Origin: Xenopus tropicalis
Lineage: Eukaryota; Chordata; Amphibia; Anura; Pipidae
Length of the DNA stretch: 64,000 nucleotides
Direction of reading: 5' to 3'
NCBI RefSeq assembly: GCF_000004195.4
Contig: NC_030685.2
Span: 58,404,048 to 58,468,047, forward strand
The translations under genes and the position numbers were made by a program. A model generated the notes under the pieces. It saw only the letters and a program-made list of their open reading frames with translations. It searched no databases and was not told the origin of the DNA. Shown here one piece after another: positions 14,101 through 29,100 of the stretch (positions are counted from its first letter, which is position 1; every line of letters starts with the position of its first letter).

Positions 14101-17100
14101 TCGGCCGAACTTCAATAAGGGGACCAGGATGCTGACTGTTATTAATAAGAACGATGCACTCTCAATGAACCAAGCACAAAAATGGCTGCTAGAGTTGACT
14201 CCCATCATCCTCATGTACTGTAAAGGAAATGATATAAAGATAGATAACACCTATTATTACTGTCAAGTCACTGTACCCTAACTTATAAGGGAACACAATA
14301 TACTTCAAAACATAAAGTTGGACATAATACTGAGCAGTTATGGATAGTGAACATAATGCAGCTTATCAATGGATTGCTGTTCTGTTCTAATAAGGATGTA
14401 GAGAGCTATTAAAGTCTGAAACATCTGTAGATATAGGGATATTTAAAGAATAACCCATACCTATCCCATATGTTTTATTGAACATATATAAAAAAATATG
14501 TGTGTTCAAAGGTTGGAGCAAGATGGCCAGCAGGAGCGCCCTACACGCTGGGCAATGTCTTTGATTCAGGAAGGAAGTTTATACCTCATGCAATCTCATC
14601 TCTTTCTCATGTACAATCTTCTTTATAAATGCTGAGATATAGAGGACCCACGTAATCATCAGTGCGGTTGGCAGCATGTTGTCCATGATCATAATGAAAC
14701 TGTTAAAATAGAAAAATAATTTTTAAGTTATTAGAATATTTGATGTAATTAAATATTTTCTTCATGCTCCAGTTACCGCCACAGCTCAAGGTTTCAGCAA
14801 TACACCCCAACAAATATATGAAACATTAAAAGCCTCATTTACCAAAGCAGCACTCCCTGCAAAGTTTAGGCAAAATGTCTTGGAATGCAACATTTTTTCT
14901 CCAAGAATGTTAGCTTTGTTGGCAATACCTGTTAAATAGTGTATACAAATAATTGCATGCATGCAATTCACCAATGCAGACTGAGGTTAGCGCCATCTTT
15001 GGTAGATTGGGTGCAAGTTTTTCTTACTGCTTTGTGTAGAGTTTCACTTCTGATGTGTGGCATCAATAATGGCATTAGTATGTGAATCAATGGATTCAGT
15101 GAATGTGTTAGCAGAACACACTCAAGGTTACCCTGAAAGTAATACATCCTCAAGACAGATATTAATTCCAGGGTTTCCATTCACACACCCTCTAATTCTA
15201 ATGCATTGAGCTTAAATTCATAAATTAGCACTTGAGACAGGTACATCCTGTAATTGAGAAGAGAGTAAAAAGATATTTTTGTTTGACCCTCCCAAAATAT
15301 GGCAATCAGTATTTTTATTTGTTATTGCAAACCCAGTGTGATATAAGATATCAGTTTTTAGCCCCTTTCATACAAACCTCATATGATAATGCTGCTGAAA
15401 TTATACTGATTCTAAAAATATAATTTTTTACAGAGCAAAATCCCTGCCATATCTGTATCTATTTTCTTATTCAGTATTGTAAGTGTGCTTTCCAGTATGA
15501 TTGGAAATATATTTTGACCTTTAATATCGCACACAAGGGACTTTGCTGCAAAAGAGTAAACAGCCAAGAGTGAAACAGGAAAAAGTCCTCACCTAAATAG
15601 CACAGCGGAACACCAGTAGGGCTCATTTATATACAGCGGGTGTTAAAGTGTAGTTTCTTACACCAATACTGTTGAAAGCTAATTGCTAACCACTAAAATA
15701 TTATAATATGTTATGGAAGGTAAATTTGTTCCATCTCTAGTAATCTATACCAACCAACCAGCAGGTAACATTTACAGGCCTGCAGTTTTAAAGTAAAGAT
15801 CTCATTGCTGTGAGGATCACCCTGGCTCAGTTCTAGGCAATGAAACAGCCCACTAGACGCTAGAATTTGTGGTGTAATTTTTTTACTGGTACTATCACTG
15901 CTCTTAATATATTTGGCACATATTGTTGCAAAAATTTGTGTCAGAAAAGAGGATGGAGTGATGATGTAAGGGGCAGGGCCAAGAGGGGGCAATGCAGTTC
16001 TTGCAGATCATGCAGATTTAGTGGGTAAGGCAAGTTTATAGAGTGGCTGGTAGGGAGCTGGAAGAGACATTTGGAATGGATTGTGGGTGGGCCAGAGGTG
16101 GAACAACTAAGGATTACAAAAACATTGCTGGCTAATTTGTAATACCTGCCCAACTTTGGCTGGTATTTTACTGCCTTAGCCATGGGCAACCCTGGATTAA
16201 AAATCTGGCAAAGAGCTGCCTATGTGCAGTGATGTTTTTTCCCATAGAACTCAAACCGCTTTAATATATATATCAAGTCTATATTGCCTCCTGCCTAGAT
16301 AATAATTACAATTCAGTGTTACTGGTGGTAGAGAATTGAACGTACCGGTCTCTCTTGTAGCATGGGAAGGGCATTGACTGGTATTGCAAACCAACGTTGG
16401 CAACACTTTTATTTGTCTGCATTTCAATAATAGCTCTGTCAATGTTTTCTTGTAGATATACAAAGCCTCGACTGTATTTGTTTATGATGCTGGTTGGGAC
16501 AGGGGTCCAATAGGATTTTCTGATAAAATTTGTATCCTCTGAGAATATTGATTTCATGCTAATGGTGTACTTGATTTTCTTAGGGAGAGTAGATGATGTT
16601 TTATTCTGCCCAGTTGCTTCAGAGGGAAGATCAAATGCCACAGCTGTAAAGGGGAAAATAGAGATTTAGAGATTTATGAATGATTCCCCTGCACACAGGA
16701 AATGCCTTCTCTGAAGTTCCTACCATTTGTTATCTTACAGAAAAGTCTGCATATACACAAGGACAACTACGTTTAATTCACTAATTAGCTAATGTAAACC
16801 CATCTACTATCCTTCTCTACTAACTAATGATTTCATAGTGGTACTATAGTTGCATACTGGGCCCATGGTTACTTCTCTTTGAGACAGCTCCTAAATGATT
16901 TATGTTTACTATGTTGCCTATCTTGTGTACTGTATGTCATACCACTGCTTTATACATGAACAGGACCAACAATGCTGATTGCTTTTGTTGGCTAATCTCC
17001 ATAGTACAGAAAAGCTTTCAAAAGTCATACACAGATGGTGCTGTATTGTTACAGTCTATGAAGATTAGCCAAGAAGAGGCACCTAATGTTATAGTATTCA

Positions 17101-20100
17101 TTCCTGTATATCTCCACATACCGAGAGAAGGAATGGTGGATGAAGGCACTTATAAGCTAAGCAAGTGCTCACAGTAAATTATGTAAGGAAGAATAAAGGA
17201 ACACTAGTTCTACTCAGTTTTTTTCAGTGTCACCTGCAAATAGCTGGTTGGTTTTCTGCAGTTCTTGAGCTTTTGCTTGCATTTCTTCTACGCTGTTCAT
17301 TGGCCAAATACGATTGTAGGTCATGCAGGACAATAAGTTGCTTATCAAAAAACCAATAGGCTGGAATTGCTGGATATTATCCTTGCTGGTATTTAGTAGA
17401 TTTATGATGTTTACTGCACAGAAAAAATACCATCTGTTAAATGACAAGTTAAAGATCTGGACAAGCATTTCATATTTGGTCTAGATGTTGGCAGGAAAAC
17501 TAGTATGTCCATGTTGGGCCTCCAAGTACATTTGAGGAATTGCCGCTAACTTATCTCTCTGCACCCCTTAAACTTATCCAACTACACCTCTTTCAAGGGC
17601 ACTGAAAGATCACAGTAAATGGCCATAAGTGCCCAGTGGTGCATCCGCTGCTGCTGATATCAGTGTGCTGTGCAGTCTCTATTCCTTCTCTATTCCAAGG
17701 GTTTGGAGGAGGAAGGCCACATTGAAGCAACAAGATGTAAGGAAACAGGCATTGGACCGCTGGTATGAAAGGTGGCACAGCAACCTTATACCTTTGTATT
17801 AATCATACAAGAATATGTTTACTGTGGGCTTTATTTGCCTTTAAAAAAGGTTCACATATTCTGTGCAGGACTGTGCTATACTTTTCACTGCAGAATATAC
17901 CATTCTGCAAAGACTTTTTTCCACAGGGCAGTGCCAAATATGTTTATACTATGGCCCTACAAAATAAAATGCCCAACAAGGTGACAGCTTAACAAACGTT
18001 TAGTGCATTTGAAAGACAAAAACAATGTGTTCATAATCTGCCAGATTCTCCATTGTTGGTGATTTAGAGTATTTAATAAATATTATTATTAAATATATAT
18101 TATTATTTATATATATATATATAAATAAATAACATAATAACATTCGTACAACACTTTCATATTGGGCTCAAGGATTCATCATTGCCAGTAAAACTTATTC
18201 ATGTGGTAAAGTAGCACCATCTTGTGGACAATTGACAGACTACAGTTTTGTTTGTGATACTAAACTATGTCTACACTGTTGCCCTCAACTCTTCAGGGTA
18301 AGGTTAACAGGGAATGGTGGGAATAGTATTTCTGCACCAGAAGTTAGGGTGGCCATTTGGCCTTCTGTAATCAAGACTAAGGTCTGATTTCTAAGTGTTT
18401 TAACTGCTCAGATATATCATGTTACTAAATACCCCCCAAAAGTAGATACTAAGGTAATTTGTTGCACACATTTTCACAAAAATACTGCTGAAATATTATT
18501 CCCACTTTTCCCAGATAACCTTAGGCTGCTAGAAATTATGAATATTGTAATTTAACAACAACTTCAACGCAACAGCAAAAAGTAAGGATGGCTTTTTTTG
18601 TCGGCTGTTTGTTGGATTTCTGGTGCAAATCAAAGTGATCCATGAGAGAAGTGGAGCAAGACACTGTTTGAACTAATTTACTCCATCTGGCAGTAGCAGT
18701 AATTGAGACATGCTCCCTGCTGCGCTGCAAGTTGGAGTTATATTACCCCCTTCCAGAAGCCGATCAGCAGAACATTGGGAAGGGAGCAAGATAGCAGCTC
18801 CCAGTAGATATCAGAATAGCACCTAATAGTAAGAAATCTAAGTCCAGCTTAGGACTCCTCCAGTTATATGGGAGTAGGAGAAACAATAGGTTACCTGAAA
18901 GCAGTTCTAATGTGTAGCTCTGGCTCTTTCTGGAAGCTCAGACTCAGGCACAATGCACTGAGGTGGCGTCTACACACCAATATTATAACTAAAAAAAATA
19001 CATTTATTGGTTCAAGAATAAAATTTTAAATGGTAGAGTGAATTATTTGCTATGTAAACAGTGTAACAATGTAATTTAGTATACCATAAAAATCATGACT
19101 GAATCCATTTAAAGTTAAGCTGTATGGGTGATATGGTCGTTGCACTGTGTGAAGGCTGCATTTGTCCACAACATTCATACCCAGGTTTTGTGCATTGCTT
19201 TGTACTTACAAAGTCTAAATAAAGTATGGAGTTTGAAAGAAGAGGAACACTATACTTACAGGCACTGTTTAATGTACTATTGATTTGAGATACGTTTTTA
19301 TGTAAAAACTCCTCAAGAATGATATTTATAACACAATTGCTGAGCAGTGTCTAAAAAGCAAAATGGACATATCATCAGACTAGATACACAGTAGCATGCA
19401 CTTTGTTAGGCTTGTTGGATTTAACTGGGGAATGTTATTCATAATCTGGAAAAACCACTAGTTGCAATCTTTGGCTAACATCATCAGGGCCATTTCTAAC
19501 TACAACTCTGACATCTGGCGTTCAAGTGACATGTGCACCCTATTTTTTTTTACCCAACTGCGCTGATGCTGGGTTTAGAGATGGCAGTAGCTTTGGGTTT
19601 CCAATGTGTCAATAGGTGCAACTGCACAAGATTCCGAATAGAAGGCAGGAAAGACTGATTGGCACCAACTGCAATATATGGAAGTGCAAGGAGCACCTTT
19701 TGACTAGCACCTTTAATGAATTGGATTATTCACGCAACTGACTGTAAGGAAATTTGTGTAACTACAAGGTTCATGTGGTCATAAATGACCCCTCCTATTT
19801 TCCACCATTTTTGGTTTGTTTAGAGATGATAGAGGTGCCATATCATTTTGGAGAATATGTTTTGGCCAGTTGGTGCCACTGGAGCTTATTGGTGACTTTA
19901 TTTATAGTGGAGTATCTGGGACATCTTTGGTACATATTAGTGAGTTTGGTAAGAGCTAAGCCTCTGGGCAAACTTTGGTGGATAATATTAGTGTGTTCAG
20001 TTAGTTGGTGCCAGTTTGGTTAGGGTGGAAACTCTATGCCATCTTTGGCAAAACTTTGTTGGGTTGGGTGGAAAGCTTTGTATTACCTTTAGTGAATAAT

Positions 20101-23100
20101 GTGTTTTAATGCTGTGCACTAGATATTGCCACTTTTGCTGTACTAGCCTTGCTGGAGTATATGGATGGAAGAAGCTGCCACTCCACGTTTGGTGGAGTTT
20201 GTTTGAGCTGGCTGGAGCTGCTGTAACCACTTTAGTGGAGAGAGTTTGGGATGGCTGGCGCTACTGTACCAGCAGTGGAACAGAGAGAGCTTGAACAAAG
20301 TAGAGTTGGAGAATATGCCAAGTAGGGCCACAATGCTATGTTTGGCTGATGCTGGGGTAGTTGGAGCCAATTGTGAGATTTAATGTAAAGTATGTCTGGG
20401 CTGGGTGGAGCACTGATGCCATTTGTATTGGGAGGTATGTTTGGTCAGGTGTGCCACTACTGCTGAAAGGTGTGTATGGGCTCTGCAGAGCAACTCTATA
20501 TGATGAGATGATACCTGTACACGTCCAATAAGAGTTCCAGCTTGTTGAAATGTATCCCATTGATTTAATAACTGCTGGATGCTAGTAACCCAACTGCTAA
20601 TATTGCCTTTGTATGCCATAACCTGCTCAATGGTGGCATTAACCTGTAAGAGAAAACATTTTTTTTTTTAATCTTTTGATATGATGATTATTACAATAAA
20701 ACATGCCTGCCTACTTGTTTTCTAAATCATACGCTGTAAACCAGTTATGTCACCTTCACAGAGTTATGGTGCGGTTGCACTACTTTGTTAGACTATATTG
20801 TTATCAGAAATTGTTTTATATTCCATGTAACTTATACTATCTAGACAATTAATTATGAGGCTCAATCTTGTACACACAATAAATACACATTTATTGTGAT
20901 ATCTTCTTACTAACTTAAGCTTGCTGAGCCATTCTCCATAGACATCAGCAGAATGCCGCCATCTATCTTGGGCAGTAAGTTGGTACCTTTCTACAAAATC
21001 AAAAGGAAGCAACATTGCAATGTTTCCAAGATAACTGTTAGTTATTTATATAGGGAAATATATACACCGGGAATTACCTGCTGCATTATTTGCTGTGTTA
21101 GGGCATTGTTTGGTGTGTAAAGAATATGTCCATATAACAGGGGCTTCAGCAGAAGCCAGTAGACAGTCCTATTGGTCACGGAAACTAAATTCAAGAAGAG
21201 ATTTGTGCAGAATGCATCTGAAAAAGAGTAAAGTTAGAACATGATGCACGGTTACATTATTCTGCCTATGATAGGAATTTGCATTCTGTCCTAGTTTACT
21301 CTTAATTTACAGTATGTTGATGGGGTGTTGGGAGTTTCCAGGGTTTTATATGTCCAGAGATTCTATATTGAAAAATGCATCTTTGTGTGAATTCCATGTT
21401 GTAGATGTTCATACATGGGGGGTATTGTAGTTAAAGGTGAAAAACTCAGCAAAACAGTAGATGATATACAATGCTATTTTGGAGTCTTTCCCCTGCCCTT
21501 TTTGTCTAACAACACTAAAGTGACATTGGATGCCCCTATGTCTTTTAAAAAAAAGTTAATCAGGTAATCTCATCCTTTCCTATAAGAAAGACCCCTGGTC
21601 CAGATGGCCTACTAGCCAAATTCTACAAGAACCATGCATCAATCAAAACACGCACAATTGTACTTGCCTTTGATACAGTTGCGCTGAAGAACCTTGTTGT
21701 TGGGGTGCCATCACTACCAGGGCTCACCATCAATATGACCAGTGCACCCAATGTGAAAACCCTAGCTCCAGGGTTCCCCTGCCTCAATGGACACACTTGC
21801 ACAAAATTCTTAAAAGAGCAGAATGAAGGCAGAGACACTGAGTGCAACTATATGAAATTAAGTGACTCCAAGAACCTTTAATGAATGGAAATGTTTGTGG
21901 AAAGCCTGTGGCAAACCTTGCTCAACTGCAGCTGTGCAGTGACCCTACATCCCCACTTAAAGGGGGATAATACTCATAAAGTGTGCATCAGTTCTTATTG
22001 CTCACAGCAACTAATAAGTAATTTGCTTAAACAGACTAGTACATGCTGCCTAATGATTGGTTGCTATGGGTCATTAGGCGTGGTGCAAACTACAACATAC
22101 TTTACCCAAGTAGACTCTTATTAAAAATAGTAAATGATTGTGTTTATTACTTACTGTCAGTAGGAATGCTATATGTATCAATGAGGATTGATGATGTTTC
22201 ATTGGAAGTGCTTGTAGAGTTAAGCAGTTGCAGAATCTGCATGAAGGAGCAATAATTGCTACTGCACATACTTTTGGACAGATCGATTATAGTAGGAGCA
22301 GTAGCGTTTCTCTTAAATAAAGAAAGATAAACAATGAATAAATGTTATATGGTATGTCCAGCATTTAGCCCTCCCTTTTCTGCCATAGCAACCAGCTTTC
22401 TGCGTGGCCTTTGTGGAAAGAAGTCGCTGACTGATGGTGTCCATTACATCAGTTTTATTTAGATTTAGTGGAACAGGCAGGCTGAGCAACTAGCAGAGAA
22501 TAGTTGACATTAAAGGCCACAAGTAGCCACAGGAAAAATATTTTACACTTAAGCTTTGTCATAACAACAAATACCAATGTGGTATATACTGAATGTCAAA
22601 AAGTATAGTTTCTGGTAGCATGTGGTATTTGGGGCAAGGTCTCTATAAAGGTCTCTGGGACAAGTTTTCTAGGGGACCGCGGGAAGTGATCATTGTGGAG
22701 TTTTTGGTCTGTGGCAGTGGTGTTTGGTTTCAATTATATTAATTGTTTTATGGATTTTTGGGGCTATGTTGCTATGACAAGCCTGGGAAGCTTATTAACA
22801 GAAATGCATTTACTGAAGTGTGAACTGGCTGCTTCACAATGAATTGTTTTTTATTTTCTATGACAAAAGACAGAATTATTTGTTCTGTTGGGGCCATCGT
22901 AGAATTGTAGCATCTGGACCCTTTTAAAGCTTTACACTGGAGTGATAGCTACAAGCTGGCAGGATTCCCAGAATTCCCAGAATTAATAGCAGCTCATGAC
23001 TACAGCCAAATGATGCTTAGCTGTGCCAGGTCCCCCCCAGTCTTCACACAATCTTTGATAAGCCCTGCCCCATCAAGGTCCATAATTTTAGTGTGTCCTA

Positions 23101-26100
23101 CCAAAATAGGTTTAACTGGAAGCTTGCTATGGCTGAAGCATTCTTTGAGCATCATCAATTGACATTCTCTTGTATCCTATGGGGAATTTCTCACCTGAAG
23201 AAACCAACCCTGCAACTCACATCCATTTATAAATGCAGAAAATATTGGAAATTTCTGGTACCCATTACTAAAGTTTACGAGAAAATAAACTGAAAATAAT
23301 ATACAACGTGTATTTCCCTTTGAAATATACACTTTGAGTTTTAAATCACTGACTGTTCAGAGATAACAGATACTATATAACACAGTAGTTAGTATTGTAC
23401 TAACTAGTATTGTACTAACATTTTCTGGTTATACTATACTGCACATAAGGAAGTCTAGATAGGCAAAATTGAGCCTAGAAAAATTCTAGTAAGATGCAGG
23501 TGCAGGGCTTAGTTTCAATAGGAACCACGACCTGGGGAAAAAAGTTATACTATAGGGTACCTAGCATGTCTTTATCCCCTATTTAGCCTTTCCTCGTCCT
23601 TTAAACTATGCATTTTTAATGTGATGGTATAGCCAAGTGTAAAAACAGGTGTTAACTTTAAAATAAAAGGTTGTGTAAAACTCAGCATTGCTTTTCACAC
23701 AACATTTTACACAACTTTTCAGGCCACAAAATTTTAGAATATTTAGAACAAATTGATGAAGACTTGGAAAAGGAAATGTTCTGCCTAGGCCAACAATGGA
23801 TTCTTATCTTACTGAGGCCACCTGGCAGTGTAATGGTTGAAGCTGTGATTTGCTGTCAGATCTTTATATTTGCCTCTTGAGCTAGAATACGTTTACAGTT
23901 TACAGATTGTTAAACCAACTACTGTCAGTTAAATTGCTAAAATATAGAGTTACCACCTGAACAGCATTTCATTGCCATAACTAATAAAGCATTGGCTAAA
24001 GTCTGACATTGTAGTACTTACAATATTACACTTCCTGGTGAGGTCCATTAAAAAGTTTATGGTATCAAGCATTTGCTTCAGTTCTTGCTCAGGAAGAACA
24101 TTTGGAAACATTGCATTCCACTTATTAATCGGTTTATCCAATACAGTCAAGATAGGGTCTAGGGTTGTTTGCCATGTTGTTGGAACCAGTAACTAAAAGG
24201 CAGACAAAGCACAATGGACATGGTTTATTTATATTATGTACAGTAAATTGCTATTAAGGCAGGCAGTTTGTAACATGCTCTTCTTCCCTAGAACAAGGAT
24301 CATCAGCCTTTTTTACTTGTGAGCCACAAGTAAAAAGTATTGGGGAGCCACACGAGCCACACAAGCATGAAGAAAGTTATTTGGGGGTGCCAAATGGGGA
24401 TTATGATTGGCTTTTTGGAAGCCCCATGTGGACTCAGAGTAAAACTGTGTCTCTGTGCCAGAAATGTTATTATAGGCACATAGTTTAAGGCCACTGGGAA
24501 CAACATTAAAGAAACAATTCAGTGTAAAAATAAAACTGGATAAAATGGATAGACTGCGCAAAATATAAAATATTTGTAATATACAGTAGTTAGTTAGGCG
24601 AAAATGTAATCTATAAAGGCTGGAGTGAGCAGATGCCTAATATAATAGCCAGAATTTTACCTCCTGCTTTCAGCTCTCTAACCTCTTAGTTAGTCAGTGA
24701 CTTTAGGGGGGGCACATAGGGCATAACAATTGAGTTAGTTTGTGAGCACACAGGTCAGATTCAAGCGCAAACTAACTGAACAGTTATTTCCCATTTGCCC
24801 CCCCCCCCCCAAATTACTGATTGGCTACTGACTGCTAACAGCTTAGAGAGCTGTACAGGAGGAAATAGTGTTATGGCTATTATGTTAGACATCTGCCCAC
24901 TCCAGCCTTTATAGATTACATTTTTGCCTAACTATATTGAAAACATTTTTACGCAGTTCTGTATTGCCATTTTCATTTTTACACTGAACTGTTCCTTTAA
25001 AGGTGGTGGTGAGCAACATGTTGCTTGCGAGCCACTGGTTGGGGATTACTGCCCTAGAAACTAATGCTTACTAATGCTGACAAAATAATGGCTTGAGGGT
25101 CAAGACTGCCACAGTAATCTATAGGGTAATAACTAATATATTACTGTACTAACTGTAAGTGTTATATCCACCAATAGGGTATTTTAACTCCACTTGTTGG
25201 TGGCTCAACCAACCAGGTAATTCCTGTGCAGGAATATATAACCAATGAATAAATAAGATACATGGAAATTAAAATACTAATTTTAATGAATTCAGTATAT
25301 TAAAAACAGCAATTTATATGTGTGATCAGCAACTGGCCAGTCATGACTATACCACATTATTTCCTAAAATATACAAATGTATTTCTAAAACCACCCTAAA
25401 ATTCATATAAAATACACATCAAAATAAAAATTAATTCAATTTAGATGCAGCACAGTGTGGTGGCCTAAAGTATGGTTAATTCAAGTTCAGTAATTTTTTA
25501 AAGTGCACAAAATGGTTTTAGCAAAGAAGTTTTTTTGCAGCAGAATACTTGTGGACTGATTGCAGTTTGTTGTAGTAAAGCAATAGAGTAAATGTGGAGA
25601 ATTTACGATTCAACAACAGAGTAAATAACTCGGGATACACAGAGTTGGATGATTTCTTTTATAAAAACAACAGTAAAATTCAGTCAGCCAGTTCAATCAG
25701 TGGGCGCATTTACTTTGCTTTCACTGAGCTATAGAATAGACATAGATGGCGACTCATATAATGTTTGTCCAAGAACACAGGCTATATAGAGCGTCCCCTT
25801 AGTCTGTTGATTTGTTACAGCCAATAGGGAAAGATCGCCCCAGCAGTAGTTTTCACCCAGTCATCTCTCCCTCTCACTTCATGTCCCTTCTTATTTACTA
25901 GTTCCGCAACTACTTAGTACAGACCTCTGCTTCTCCTGCACCACCTATTTTCGCGTGTGTTCCACCACAAACGAAGGACTGTGTTGAGTGGTGTGGAAAT
26001 AGTGAATGAGAAGGGACACAAAGCTGAACAGGGCCATTATGTCTGTAAATGCAGTAGCTGGACAGTATGTTGTTATTCTGTTGAACTCACCCTGTAAAAT

Positions 26101-29100
26101 AATTTAAAAAGATCCACATTCTGTAGAAATATGATGGCCATCTGATATCCTTGCTCTGAGGAAAGAGTGCAGAAAACCCGGAATGGCTCGGTAACAAAAG
26201 AGGTGTTGAGTCGACAATTATCCAGTGTCACAAACCCATCAATAATCTGTATGGACCGAGGAAGAAAAAGTCAAGAGACAAATAAGAATTGAAATGTGGG
26301 AGCAAATCAAAATGTCTCTTTAAAACATCTTACAGAACTACAGTATTTGTGTGCTGGGCATGCTGATGCATACATAGGGTTTTTTATCTACTAAAGTACT
26401 CGGCAAGATATAAAACAAGGATAAAGAATTCTCAGAACTTCAGCTTAAGCCACCAACAGTTGGCTTTATAACTACGCCATATATTTTTTTATTAACGCCC
26501 TGCTCATTAAACCATTATACCACATGGGCCTTGCTGTATGTATGAATGTATATTTCATTAGAGGTATTACCTTGTTATAAGATTCCACTGCAGTAAAGAA
26601 GAAAATGCTTCAGCAATGCACAAAGTTAAATGACTTTGCATCAGGTGATGCTGATAAATGGGTCTAAGCCAACCTTGCTGTGCCAAGTTATTACCAAGTA
26701 ATAGGTGCAATAATTCTTCACTGTGGCAAACAAATGATCAAGCCAATTGGCTTCTACTTTCAGCAACATTAATTTATATATAACCACTGTATGAAAAAGG
26801 AGTTGTTTGTGATACTTCTTAACTGTTTTTATGAACCAGTATAATACAATGGGGGGAGCACATTTCATGAAGAAAATAAGTGGGTGAAAGCGGCTGCCAT
26901 GGTCTGAGAGTTAAAGGGTGTTAGAGATCTGTGCTGGCTGGGGAGGACCAACCCAATCCCTTTAACTCTCAAACACTGTCTCATAGGTAGTTGTTTGGCT
27001 AAAATCCCCATTTAGCAATATCAAACTATTAATATGTTTACAACTGTGAAAAATGTAAATGGCAAAATCTTTTAGAAGAGAACTCACCTGGGAGAAGTTG
27101 CTTGTGATTGGCAGATTGAGAAGGGCAGTTATACTTTCATTATTTAATTTCACAAAGTCACGCAGTTGATTGCCCACCTGATTGCTGTCTGTGAATAGGT
27201 TTCCTAAGATTGCTTTAAGAAATATAAAAATATATAACCCCTTAAGTTAGATGATGCATGTTCATTGGCAACATTCCATTTACTCCCAGTTTGGATAATA
27301 CTAAAAAAAAAATTTTAGGGGGAGGAATCATTTGCTAAATCTTGGAACTATACAACCATGCAACATATCTATCAAAAGTTTCCCAGTGGCTACTAAAGCA
27401 AATAAAATGCTGTCTTGCATAAAAAGGGAATTAATTTGAAGGATGAAAACATAATTTTGCCTCTTTATAGGTCCTCCTTAAGAAGGATATTAATGAGCTG
27501 GAGAGAGTACAGAGACTGCAACTGAACTGGTAAAGGGAATGAAAGAATTAAACTATGAGGAAGGAATGTCAAGGTTTGGTCTGTTTTTTCTGGATAAAAG
27601 GCGTTTGCAAGGGGAAATAAAAACTCTTTATAAGTACATTAGAGAAAGTTATAGACAGCATGGGTCTGTTTTTCACATAGAAACAAACAAATAAGCAAGG
27701 CCACCCCTTAAGACTGACCAAGCTAAACAAATTTTGACATGGTTCACACTGCCCACATAGATTACCTGTAAATTTGGAGGATGTTTCATTAACATTACCA
27801 TTCAAGGTTGATGCTATGTCAGATATATTTATTGGAAACCTGAAACAAATGAGGAAAGATGTTTATTCTGTAAATGACTGTAGTTGTTACCTATACAAAC
27901 TAAGGCAAAATGAGTCAAAGGCAACTGCTTCCACGGCCAGCTGGAGACCAGAGGGCTGTGAAGTGCATTTGTGCGGTTCGTGGTGCACAGGCTGTCACTG
28001 TCTTTAATGCAATGTTTGGGATCCCACTGTCAGTCATTAAATACTTGGGGGGGCATATGGTGTCATGAAATTCTGGGGAGCCACACATGGTTTCATGAAT
28101 TACATGGGGGACATAATATGTAATGCTGGTGCACCCAGACCTCTACTCCTGATGCCACCATTCCAGCCATGTTTTTTGTTAACTGTGCAAGGTATTTGGG
28201 GGGTTGCTAGACACCCAGGGGTGTGGTCATGCTATTTGCATCAGTTTATTGTGTTATTCCAATAACTGTGTTTTGTAATTCCACTTACACAGGACCCAGA
28301 TCAGATAACAGATCTTCCTGGAGGCTTTGAAACAAGCTGTTAAAAATAGCTGCTATTTTCAGTTTATATGTGGTTCTGACAGCAGCAACCCTGTCACTGA
28401 TCACTGAAACTGCAAGGTCTGTTGCTGACTTCAGCATAGTTGCATATTGACATGTGAAGTTGCAGTAGTTGTGGGACAAATCCAAACCTCCAAAACCACA
28501 GATGAGAGTTGTCAGATTTTGTAGTTGTTGTATCTAGGAATAATAATAAAAAAGCCAAAATTAGGTCCAGGCATGATGCTCGATTAACTGTTTGCTGACC
28601 TACATTGTTTTCTACATTGTCTGTAAGTAATTAAACTAAACATTTAATCATGGCACACTGCAACAAATAATGAACAACCCTTACAGCTACAGTACAGGTC
28701 ATATCAAAGAGATGCAAATGACTGTACAGACTGGTGTGGGTGCAGGGACAGAGCTCCCAAGGAAAGGAGAACCTGCTAAAGCAACAAATGAATACCTGCA
28801 GCATTGGACTCAATTGATTTGATCTGCAGTGCAACCTATCTTAATCTATCTCTCTTAGCTGACTGAGATGAATCATCCTAAAAATAACTCACACCGACCT
28901 GATTGGATGGTACTGTCCTTTGGTGTGTATCTGTCTTGGAAAAAGGGTAGTATGGGTTATGCTTGGTTGAATGGTTTTCCTCATGTATATAAACAGCATA
29001 TGTAAATACATTGTTAGTTAGGCTCTTTCCTTCCTATGTTCCCTTCTTATTTTATACCTTTTATTTCTTTTATAAATAAATATATCATTTATTTAATGAA

